The position numbers and the translations under genes were made by a program. Shown here one piece after another: positions 1 to 5,755 of a DNA stretch of 10,392 nt. The stretch is from Pseudomonadota bacterium. Its GTDB lineage: Bacteria; Desulfobacterota; Desulfobacteria; Desulfobacterales; Desulfosarcinaceae. Position 1 is the stretch's first letter, and each line of letters opens with the position of its first letter. The stretch lies in contig JAEYRZ010000178.1 of NCBI GenBank assembly GCA_023435265.1, positions 1-10,392 of the forward strand, written 5' to 3'. The notes under the pieces are model-generated. The model was not told the DNA's origin. It did no database searches and saw nothing but the letters and a program-made list of their open reading frames with translations.

Positions 1-3
1 TTT

Positions 4-47
4 TCTCTGTGTTCTCTGTGTCCTCTGTGGTGAAACACTCATTTCAC
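4..47. repeat. 9-bp tandem repeat with adjacent small dyad
   Basis: Three consecutive 9-mers lie at 4-12, 13-21 and 22-30: TCTCTGTGT twice exactly, then CCTCTGTGG. They are followed without a gap by a dyad, GTGAAA (30-35), a 6-nt loop and TTTCAC (42-47). On the minus strand this is downstream of the nitrilase stop codon. CTCTGTG-type arrays are, from memory, a dispersed intergenic repeat in environmental bacterial genomes, but I cannot confirm copy number here. There is no U-tract, so it is not a classical terminator. The array may continue beyond the left edge. No gene is visible in 1-97. Confidence 0.6.
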
Positions 48-97
48 TGTATTTGCGCCGCTGTGTACTTAGCCTCTTCTTTTCCGGCTTAATTTCA

Positions 98-904
98 TCA
101 GTAAAGCTCCGGGCGCCGGTGCGGGAAGAAGTAGCGCATGGCATGGCCGCGCACGGCCGCGAGATCCGTGGCCGCGAGATCGACGAGCAGCATCTGTTCG
201 CCTTCACCCGAAATCTTCTTTTTCAGCACATTGCCGTCCGGGCCGATCACCAGGGCATTGCCGGGGAATGCAATCCCTTTGCCGTTGACGCCCCACTGGT
301 TGCAGGCGGCGATGAAGAGGCCGTTGTCGAACGCACGGGCCGGCAGATGCCGCATCCAGGAATTGTGCTTCGCGGCCGCCGCTCCGCGCGGGGAGGCGTG
401 CGGCATGAAGATGATGTCGGCCCCCTTAGCGGCCATTGCCGTCGAAAGCTCTGGAAAATGAGAATCGTAGCAGAGCTGAACGCCGAAAGCGAAATACCGG
501 CAGCGGAACACCGGAACTTGGTCGCCGGCTGTGAAAAGGTCTTTTTCGGGTGGGGAGAGGTGGACCTTGCGGTAGTACTCGATCTGCCCGTCCGGATGGA
601 AAATCCCCTGGGTCGCATACGGAGGCCCTGAGGGGTTGTGTTCGGCCAGCCCGGCCAGCAGGATGAGGCCGGTCTCTGCGGCGATTTGCGCGAGCGCATC
701 CGTAACCGGACCGGGAATGGTTTGCGCGAGGTCCGCCATGCTCCCGCGCGTAGTATAGCCGGTGATGTTCAGCTCCGGGAAGCAGGTCAGGCGGGCGCCG
801 GCCTCCGCCGCCTTGATCGCCCATTGCCGCGATCGATCCAGGTTTTCCGTGACGGCCCCCACGGGCGCCCGGGACGTGACGAGAGCGATACGGGCATCGA
901 TCAC
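98..904 (-). CDS. Carbon-nitrogen hydrolase (nitrilase superfamily amidohydrolase)
   Basis: 268-aa cytosolic hydrolase of the nitrilase superfamily, which cleaves non-peptide C-N bonds in amides, nitriles or carbamoyl compounds. The Glu-Lys-Cys triad is visible: E44 in CFPELNITGY, K113 in YYRKVHL and C145 in GVQLCYDSHFPE. The conserved GIAFPGNALVIGPDG segment and the RRPELY tail are also present, and the length is normal for a single-domain member. The start is a GTG at 902-904. It is preceded by GAGGT seven bases upstream, which lies inside the last codons of the ahbA-like gene (its stop is 908-910), so translation is probably coupled. It is last in the yjbQ/ahbA-like run. The substrate cannot be read from sequence; omega-amidase, carbamoylputrescine amidase-like or other subfamilies are possible. 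Confidence 0.9.
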   Translation of the reverse strand: MIDARIALVTSRAPVGAVTENLDRSRQWAIKAAEAGARLTCFPELNITGYTTRGSMADLAQTIPGPVTDALAQIAAETGLILLAGLAEHNPSGPPYATQGIFHPDGQIEYYRKVHLSPPEKDLFTAGDQVPVFRCRYFAFGVQLCYDSHFPELSTAMAAKGADIIFMPHASPRGAAAAKHNSWMRHLPARAFDNGLFIAACNQWGVNGKGIAFPGNALVIGPDGNVLKKKISGEGEQMLLVDLAATDLAAVRGHAMRYFFPHRRPELY

Positions 905-907
905 GAC

Positions 908-1363
908 TCAAACCTCGAATTGGGCCCTGATCTTGAACACCTGCGTGGCCGGCAGGTTCAAGATGGTGTCGACCCCGGTTTCGGCGCGGATGCGGTCCAG
1001 ATGGGTTTCGATTTCTTCCATGGATCGGGCGATGAAGGTGAACCATACATTGAACGCGGCGTTGTCGCGCACATAGTTGTGCGTTACGCCGCTGTACCGG
1101 TTGACCACCTCCGCGAAGCGCGCGATGCGGGCCTCAGGCACGCGCGCCGCACACAGGGTGCTGACGAAGCCGACTTTATGCGGCGCGAAATTCCCGCCGA
1201 TGCGGCGGATGATGCCCGCCGCCTTGAGCCCGCGCGTGCGGGCGACCACTTCCGCTTCGGAGAGGCCCAGTTCTTCTGCGATCACCTGGTAGGGGCGGCA
1301 ATCCAGCGGAAAATCCGATTGAATCCGGTTCAAGATCGTCTTGTCGATGTCATCCAGTTCCAT
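908..1363 (-). CDS. ahbA: AhbA-type siroheme decarboxylase subunit (Lrp/AsnC-like fold)
   Basis: 151 aa. An N-terminal winged-helix of Lrp/AsnC type (about residues 5-56) is followed by an AsnC-like ligand domain. The signature SGVTHNYVR (91-99) with FNVWFTFI (104-111) and LPATQVFKI (138-146) matches the AhbA side of the AhbAB/NirDLGH family rather than AhbB/NirD, which in my recollection carry SHCYxR and WPYNL. AhbAB converts siroheme to 12,18-didecarboxysiroheme in the alternative heme pathway of sulfate reducers and archaea. I chose the ATG at 1361-1363 over a start 21 bases upstream because GGTGAGG lies about eight bases before it and the upstream extension would overlap yjbQ; with this start the gap to the yjbQ stop is 10 nt. 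No AhbB partner is in the window. An amino-acid-responsive Lrp regulator is the alternative but fits the signature less well. Confidence 0.75.
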   Translation of the reverse strand: MELDDIDKTILNRIQSDFPLDCRPYQVIAEELGLSEAEVVARTRGLKAAGIIRRIGGNFAPHKVGFVSTLCAARVPEARIARFAEVVNRYSGVTHNYVRDNAAFNVWFTFIARSMEEIETHLDRIRAETGVDTILNLPATQVFKIRAQFEV

Positions 1364-1373
1364 TGATCGAACC

Positions 1374-1775
1374 TCACCGAGCATCGGGAATGAAGGTCAG
1401 CAGGACCTTGCGGTCGCGCGGACCGTCGAACTCGCAGAAGAATATGCCCTGCCAGGTTCCCAGCACCAGTTGCCCGTTTTCCACCGCAACCATCACGGAG
1501 GCGCCCATCAGGGAGGCCTTGATGTGGGCCGGCGAATTTCCTTCGGCATGCCGGTAGGCGTCTTTCCAGGGCACGATCTTGTTCAGCGCCATGAGTACAT
1601 CGTCGCGCACCGCCGGATCGGCGCTTTCGTTGATGGTCACCGCAGCCGTGGTGTGGGGCACGAACACCATGCACACGCCGTCCGTGAGGCCGCCGCCGGA
1701 CCGGATGGCGTCCTGAACCATGCCGGTGATATCGACCAGTTCGGTGGTGGAACGGGTTTTGACCTTCAGTTGCAT
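1374..1775 (-). CDS. yjbQ: YjbQ/UPF0047 family protein
   Basis: 133-aa member of the YjbQ (UPF0047) family, a small beta-rich trimeric cytosolic protein. Some members have weak thiamine-phosphate synthase activity, but the physiological role is unsettled. Family hallmarks are present: FVPHTTAAVTINESADPAV (38-56, H41), RHAEGNSPAHIKASLMG (75-91, H76 and H84), and GTWQGIFFCEFDGPR (106-120). The three histidines form the putative active or metal site. The start is the ATG at 1773-1775, with GAGGT five bases upstream; a TTG four codons earlier is possible but would overlap that ribosome site. It is followed at 10 nt by the ahbA-like gene. It begins only a few bases beyond the U-tract of the dsrC terminator, so it has almost no upstream space for its own promoter. 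Confidence 0.88.
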   Translation of the reverse strand: MQLKVKTRSTTELVDITGMVQDAIRSGGGLTDGVCMVFVPHTTAAVTINESADPAVRDDVLMALNKIVPWKDAYRHAEGNSPAHIKASLMGASVMVAVENGQLVLGTWQGIFFCEFDGPRDRKVLLTFIPDAR

Positions 1776-1785
1776 GCTGCACCTC

Positions 1786-1823
1786 AAAAAAAAAGGTTCT
1801 GCCGGCCAACGGCAGAACCTTTT
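1786..1823 (-). terminator. Rho-independent terminator of dsrC
   Basis: A perfect 14-bp stem (arms 1791-1804 and 1810-1823, core GGTTCTGCCG pairing with CGGCAGAACC) closes a 5-nt loop. On the minus strand it is followed by nine uridines (1786-1794, partly within the stem base). It starts 24 nt after the dsrC stop codon, so it ends the dsrC transcript. The plus strand also has a short T run after the stem, but no plus-strand gene ends here. Confidence 0.93.
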
Positions 1824-1847
1824 GAAAATCGAGAGTCGCGCAGATGA

Positions 1848-2165
1848 TTAGACGCAGCCGGTCGGTTTCGGCAGGCCAGCCATCTTGCAGGCTCCTTTGC
1901 CCGGTCCGGACGGGAAAAGTTCGTAGATGTGCTTCAGTTTGAAACCCGTGACCTTGGAAAGAACGCGGACCATGGGGGCGATGCCGTTTTTTTCGTAGTA
2001 CTCGCGCAGAACTTCGATCACCTTCTTGTGCTCTTCGTTCAGCTCATCAATGCCTTCCTGGGCTTTTACGTATTGTACCCATTCCTGGCTCCAGTTTTTG
2101 TAATCATCAATGAAACCGTCTTCGTCAACATTAAATGATTTTCCACCAAATTCAACTGTCGGCAT
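1848..2165 (-). CDS. dsrC: DsrC, sulfur-carrier protein of dissimilatory sulfite reduction
   Basis: 105-aa DsrC/TusE-family protein. The flexible C-terminal arm reads GACKMAGLPKPTGCV, with C104 as the penultimate residue and C93 eleven residues earlier. Both redox cysteines of true DsrC are therefore present, whereas TusE-type or regulatory paralogues often lack one. DsrC accepts the sulfur released by DsrAB as a trisulfide between the two cysteines; reduction (usually by the membrane DsrMKJOP complex) releases sulfide. The body (WSQEWV, LREYYEKNGIAP, KHIYELFPSGPGKG) is canonical and the length is typical. The ATG is preceded by a strong AAGGAGG site. It has its own promoter candidate and a strong terminator, consistent with the high monocistronic expression usual for dsrC. 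It lies 227 nt downstream of the Hdr/Flx-like operon on the same strand; no dsrAB is in the window. Confidence 0.97.
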   Translation of the reverse strand: MPTVEFGGKSFNVDEDGFIDDYKNWSQEWVQYVKAQEGIDELNEEHKKVIEVLREYYEKNGIAPMVRVLSKVTGFKLKHIYELFPSGPGKGACKMAGLPKPTGCV

Positions 2166-2238
2166 TTATGATCCTCCTTTTAATATTTTATGGTGCCTGG
2201 CGGTCGCCTTTGCAATTCCCGAAATTTGGAAGTTCAAC

Positions 2239-2267
2239 CTATTAACGAATCGATCCTTGAATGTCAA
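2239..2267 (-). promoter_or_regulatory. Sigma70-type promoter candidate for dsrC
   Basis: On the minus strand a perfect -35 TTGACA (2267-2262) is separated by 17 bp from a weak -10 TAATAG (2244-2239). The predicted start near 2232 gives a leader of about 65 nt before the dsrC ATG and its AAGGAGG site. The surrounding stretch 2166-2300 is clearly A+T-richer than the neighbouring genes. The 227-nt gap 2166-2392 otherwise shows no gene. After the upstream operon there is only a short hairpin (ATCCC-loop-GGGAT) without a U-tract, so read-through into dsrC cannot be excluded. Confidence 0.6.
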
Positions 2268-2392
2268 CTCAAAAAGTCCCGGTCGAAAGGCTTGAAAGCT
2301 CCCCCGGTCGCGCGTTTTCCCGCTGTCCCGTCCGCCGGAAAGCCCTTCCAATAGTCGGATCCCCCAGGCGCGATTATTATCCCCACAAGGGA

Positions 2393-3238
2393 TCAGTACT
2401 CACGCGGCGTCCCGTTGATCTGCCGCAGTGTGAACACCGGGCCGTCCTTGCAGACCAGTTCACGGCCGATATTGCAGCGTCCGCACATGCCGATGCCGCA
2501 CTTCATCCGGTTTTCGAGCGACAGGATGATGTGATCGTGGTCATACCCCAGTTTTTCGAGCACCGGCTGGGTGAACTTGATCATGATGGGCGGCCCGCAC
2601 ACGATGGCGTAGGTGTCGGCGTCTCCCTGCGGCGCTTTCTGCTCGGTAATGGGCGGAACGAACCCGACGTTGTACTTCCAGTCAGGGTCCTTGGTGCCGT
2701 CGACGGTGATGTGCATGTCGATGTCGTCGCGCTTCTCCCATTCGATCAGCTCGTTTTTGTACAGCAGCATGCCGGGGCTGCGGGCGCCGTAGACCACGGT
2801 GATGTTCTTGAACTTGGGCCGGTTGGCCGGGTCGAGCATGTAGATGATCGACGAGCGCAGGGTTGTGAAGGCAAACCCGCCGCCCACGATCAGCACGTTC
2901 TTGCCCTCCAGTCGTTCCCAGGGATAGGAATTGCCCAGGGGCCCGCGCACGGCCATGATGTCGCCCACCTTCATGTTGTGCAGGTGGGAGGTGACCACGC
3001 CGGCCTTGTTGACCGTGAACTTGATGAATCCTTTTTCCACGGGCGAGGAGGCGATGCCGATCGGGATCTCGCCTTTGCCGGCGACGGAGAGTTCGGCGAA
3101 CTGGCCGGCTTTGTAGGCGAACCTGGCCTCGTCCTCCGGGTTCAGAAAGACGAACTTGAAGGTCTTGAGATTGCGGTCCTCGCTTTCGACGACGATATCA
3201 TCGATGCGCACCGGATATGGCAGATAAGGATTTTCCAC
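2393..3238 (-). CDS. FAD/NAD(P)-binding, [2Fe-2S] reductase subunit (FlxA/AsrB/HydG-like)
   Basis: 281-aa ferredoxin-NADP reductase-like protein. It has an N-terminal FAD barrel (residues about 10-110, with IPIGIASSP), an NAD(P) Rossmann domain opening with VLIVGGG (115-121) and containing CGPP (214-217), and a PyrK-type [2Fe-2S] motif with C247, C252, C255 and C263 in KCGIGMCGRCNIG. This is the architecture of sulfhydrogenase gamma, anaerobic sulfite reductase subunit B and FlxA of Flx-Hdr complexes. The likely role is oxidation or reduction of NAD(P)H for the HdrA-MvhD module. I chose the GTG at 3238 because GGGAGG ends five bases upstream; the GTG at 3256, overlapping the preceding TGA, has no ribosome site. 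It is the last gene of the operon. NADH versus NADPH preference cannot be read. The name FlxA is by similarity only. Confidence 0.9.
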   Translation of the reverse strand: MENPYLPYPVRIDDIVVESEDRNLKTFKFVFLNPEDEARFAYKAGQFAELSVAGKGEIPIGIASSPVEKGFIKFTVNKAGVVTSHLHNMKVGDIMAVRGPLGNSYPWERLEGKNVLIVGGGFAFTTLRSSIIYMLDPANRPKFKNITVVYGARSPGMLLYKNELIEWEKRDDIDMHITVDGTKDPDWKYNVGFVPPITEQKAPQGDADTYAIVCGPPIMIKFTQPVLEKLGYDHDHIILSLENRMKCGIGMCGRCNIGRELVCKDGPVFTLRQINGTPREY

Positions 3239-3252
3239 GCGTTCCTCCCTTT

Positions 3253-4311
3253 TCACGATCGCACGGCGCAGATGTTTTCAGAAGCCTTCTGGTTCATCCG
3301 GTCGCACACCTTGCGGATATCGATGTTGACCGGGCACTGCCGGATGCAGCGGCCGCACCCCACGCACATGATGCCGGAATCGTATTTGTCCACGAAGTAC
3401 TTGAGTTTGTGCATGAAGCGCTGGCGCACGCGCTGCACTTTGCTGCCGCGCGGATTGTGTCCTGTGGTGTGGATCGTGAAAATCGGGAACATGCAGCTGT
3501 CCCAGTTGCGCATGCGACGGCCCTTTTTGCCGTGGACCTCGTCCTGGATGTCGAAGCACCAGCAGGTGGGGCAGCTGAAGGTGCAGGTGCCGCAGTTCAG
3601 GCAGGCAAAGGCGATATCTTCCCAGAAGTCGGCGCCGTGCAGGGCCAGCGTGTCGGCCGCGGCCAGGTTCTGCGTGGCCACTTGGGAGACGATTTTGTCT
3701 TCGGCCGCCTTGCGGCCCTGGTCGAAATCGGCCTCCGCCACATTCTTCCATCCGGCCGTCGCGAGAAGCTTGGCGCCTTTTTCGGTGAGCGCCTTGGCCA
3801 GATAATGATCGCCCCGGTCGGCCAGCAGCACATCCAGCCCTTCTTCATGATAGGGCCCGCATCCGGCCGTGGTGCAGAAGCATGTCTGCGCCGGCCGGTC
3901 GCAGGCCAGGCCGACGAAGGTGCTGGCATTGAAGAGGTTCAGCCAGTATGGATCTTTATACTCCGGAGTATCGAAGTTCATGCGCACCAGTTGCACCGCC
4001 TTGGCGTCGCAGGGGCGCATGCCGAAGATGACCCGCGGGGCATAGTCTTTGGGAGCGGTCTGCAGGCGGTGGGCTTCGGGATCGGTTTCATCCAGGGTAT
4101 AGGTGAACATGTCTTCGGACTGCGGGAAAACGACCGCCTTGGGCGACAGGCGGGTATTCTGGAAACCGAGATCGGGCGTCTGTCCGGCTTCCAGTTCCTT
4201 GAACGTGAACCCGCCCTTTTCGGCCACCGGGCCGAAGATCTTGAATGCGCCTGCGCGCAGGGCGGCGAGTCCGCTGGTCAACTGAGCCTTGTCGATTTTG
4301 GTGACCTTCAT
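3253..4311 (-). CDS. 4Fe-4S dicluster electron-transfer subunit (AsrA/HydB-like)
   Basis: 352-aa iron-sulfur protein resembling anaerobic sulfite reductase subunit A and the beta subunit of archaeal sulfhydrogenases. N-terminal hallmarks are GMRPCDAKA (97-105) and a cysteine group C137/C144/C146/C151 in ACDRPAQTCFCTTAGCGP. The C-terminal half has two ferredoxin motifs: C237, C240, C243 and C247 (CLNCGTCTFSCP, followed by C250 and C252), and C316, C319, C322 and C326 (CVGCGRCIRQCP). In HydBG and AsrAB this subunit carries electrons between the FAD/NAD(P) subunit and the catalytic subunit, so the pairing with the following FlxA/AsrB-like gene fits. The ATG start is 17 nt after the previous stop with a modest AAAGG site, and its TGA is 14 nt before the next start. 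No AsrC or hydrogenase catalytic subunit is present, so the partner is inferred to be MvhD/HdrA. Confidence 0.87.
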   Translation of the reverse strand: MKVTKIDKAQLTSGLAALRAGAFKIFGPVAEKGGFTFKELEAGQTPDLGFQNTRLSPKAVVFPQSEDMFTYTLDETDPEAHRLQTAPKDYAPRVIFGMRPCDAKAVQLVRMNFDTPEYKDPYWLNLFNASTFVGLACDRPAQTCFCTTAGCGPYHEEGLDVLLADRGDHYLAKALTEKGAKLLATAGWKNVAEADFDQGRKAAEDKIVSQVATQNLAAADTLALHGADFWEDIAFACLNCGTCTFSCPTCWCFDIQDEVHGKKGRRMRNWDSCMFPIFTIHTTGHNPRGSKVQRVRQRFMHKLKYFVDKYDSGIMCVGCGRCIRQCPVNIDIRKVCDRMNQKASENICAVRS

Positions 4312-4328
4312 AGCAAGCCTTTATTCTT

Positions 4329-5276
4329 TTATTTGATGAATTCTTCCGGATCGTTGGTCTTGTAGATGTCCAGGGCCGGGCGGGTTTCGAGGGACAGACC
4401 GGCTTCCCAGCCGTAGAGTTCAAGGCAATCCTTGTTCAGTTTCTTGGTCAGCGTACGCATGTTGATGCCTACCGGGCAGGCCCGCTCGCAGGCGCCGCAG
4501 TCCGTGCAGCGGCCCGCGCAGTGATAGGCCCGCAGGAAGTGGAAGGTGCGGATGTCCATGGCATCCTGGCTTTTGCCCAGCCACTGCGGCCTGGATTCGT
4601 CCACGAAGCAGGTGGGGCAGTAGCACAGGGGGCAGGCGTTGCGGCACGCGTAGCAGCGGATGCAGGGCGCCAGAAGCTCGTCGAAGTACTTCCATTTCTC
4701 TTCGCTGGACATGGCCTCGATGGCGCGCACATCGGCATAGGGATCGACATCGGTCTGCTCGGCCACCGGGTCGGCGATCATCTCGTCATGCAGCACCGGA
4801 TTGCGGTGGCGGCAGACGGCGCAGTTGGACTGCAGCACGTCGGCCTTGTTCAGCGACGTTTCGCCGGAAGCGGTTTTGACGCTGAGCGTGCCGTCCGACT
4901 CGGCCACCGCCAGGATTTCACCCTGCACGGCGGCGGCGATCTTGCGTTTGTCGACCATGCCCAGGCAGGGCACGCCGACGATGGTCAGCTGCTCGCGTGT
5001 GATCTTGTTCTCCACGATATGGTTGACGATGTTGCGCGAATCGCAGCCCTTTGCGAAAACGGCGATCTTCTCCTTGCGGTCGGTCAGATAGTTGGCCAGG
5101 TTGATGCCGCAGTGGCTGTTCCAGACGAGTTGATCCGCGTCGGCGGGTTTGCGCACGAAACAGGGTTCGCTCATCATGGGGACCGAGCCCTCACGGAAGC
5201 CGATCACCATCTCCACCTGGCACGATTCAAGCAGCCGCTTGGCGGTTTCTCTGATTTTCTGCGTATAGCCTGTCAT
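4329..5276 (-). CDS. FrhB-like N-terminal / 4Fe-4S C-terminal electron-transfer protein
   Basis: 315 aa. The N-terminal part (about 1-165) resembles the coenzyme F420 hydrogenase beta/HdrA-associated Fe-S proteins, with FAKGCDSRN (74-82) and NCAVCRHRNP (151-160, C152 and C155). The C-terminal part has a first ferredoxin motif at C205, C208, C211 and C215, extended by C218, C220 and C223, and a second one at C257, C260, C263 and C267 (CTDCGACERACPVG). It probably relays electrons between the NAD(P)H-side subunits and the MvhD-like protein. It corresponds in position to one of the FlxB/FlxC iron-sulfur proteins of Flx-Hdr loci; I cannot say which. The ATG is two bases after the MvhD stop, so translation is almost certainly coupled. 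No transmembrane segment is seen. Confidence 0.82.
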   Translation of the reverse strand: MTGYTQKIRETAKRLLESCQVEMVIGFREGSVPMMSEPCFVRKPADADQLVWNSHCGINLANYLTDRKEKIAVFAKGCDSRNIVNHIVENKITREQLTIVGVPCLGMVDKRKIAAAVQGEILAVAESDGTLSVKTASGETSLNKADVLQSNCAVCRHRNPVLHDEMIADPVAEQTDVDPYADVRAIEAMSSEEKWKYFDELLAPCIRCYACRNACPLCYCPTCFVDESRPQWLGKSQDAMDIRTFHFLRAYHCAGRCTDCGACERACPVGINMRTLTKKLNKDCLELYGWEAGLSLETRPALDIYKTNDPEEFIK

Positions 5277-5278
5277 GG

Positions 5279-5710
5279 TTAAGCTACCTTTGCCTCTTGC
5301 TTGACGAAACGTTGATTCGGTCCGAGCGCCTTGACTTTGGCCGAGATGTCGTTGACCACGTTGACGAATTTGGTCGATTCGGCCGACGAGATCCAGGAGA
5401 AGTGCAAGCGGTCCGCTTCGACGCCCATGTGCTCGAGCAGTTTCTTCATCAATACGAATTTCCGACGTGCGTGATAATTACCTTCCAGGTAATGGCATTC
5501 GCCGGGATGTCACCCCGATACCCAGACGGCATCGGCGCCTTCGCGCAGGGCCGTCAGGGCGAATTTGGGGCTCATGCGCCCGGTGCAGGGGATGCGCACC
5601 ACGCGGATGTTGGGCGGGTACTCCATGCGGCTGACGCCGGCCAGGTCCGCTGCGCCGTAACTGCACCAGTTGCACAGGAAGCTGACGATTTTCGGTTCCC
5701 ATTCAGACAT
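5279..5710 (-). CDS. mvhD: MvhD/FlxD-family [2Fe-2S] selenoprotein with in-frame UGA (Sec67)
   Basis: 143-aa MvhD/FrhD delta-type protein, the adaptor that passes electrons to HdrA. The frame is interrupted by TGA at 5512-5510 and then continues without error to a TAA at 5281-5279. The residues after it (HPGECHYLEGNYHARRKF, then FSWISSAESTKF) are the standard C-terminal half of the family. In most homologues this site reads GCHPGDCHY, so UGA replaces the first Cys of a C-x4-C pair, with C72 the second. Other cluster-binding cysteines are C13, C16 and C42 (FLCNWCSYGAADLAGVSR). I chose the ATG at 5710 because GGAG lies eight bases upstream; a GTG three codons earlier overlaps that site. A SECIS-like hairpin follows the UGA. 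It sits 45 nt after hdrA and 2 nt before the next gene. Ending the protein at the UGA would give a 66-aa fragment. Confidence 0.92.
5477..5493 (-). promoter_or_regulatory. Putative bacterial SECIS element for MvhD Sec67
   Basis: In the coding RNA just after the UGA (5512-5510), a perfect 6-bp stem, ATTACC (5493-5488) with GGTAAT (5482-5477), closes the loop TGGAA. The loop begins at nucleotide +23 after the UGA. Bacterial SECIS elements are hairpins within coding sequence about 15-40 nt after UGA, with a G among the first two apical-loop positions; this loop has G at position 2. The stem is short, with only interrupted pairing below it, so the call rests on position, loop sequence and the parallel element in hdrA. 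Confidence 0.65.
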
Positions 5711-5755
5711 GTCGTTCACTCCAGTTCATGAGGCTCGCAGGCGCTCCGGTCCGGT

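Noticed and set aside
2166..2351. 61-codon minus-strand frame just upstream of dsrC
   Set aside because: It covers the dsrC promoter and leader, has no recognisable family, and lies in A+T-rich non-coding-looking sequence.
2340..2392. Terminator after the FlxA-like gene
   Set aside because: Only a 5-bp hairpin (ATCCC/GGGAT) without a U-tract; too weak to call.
2261..4365. Plus-strand open frames of 514 and 382 codons opposite the FlxA-like and AsrA-like genes
   Set aside because: No recognisable domains; they are antisense shadows of well-supported minus-strand genes.
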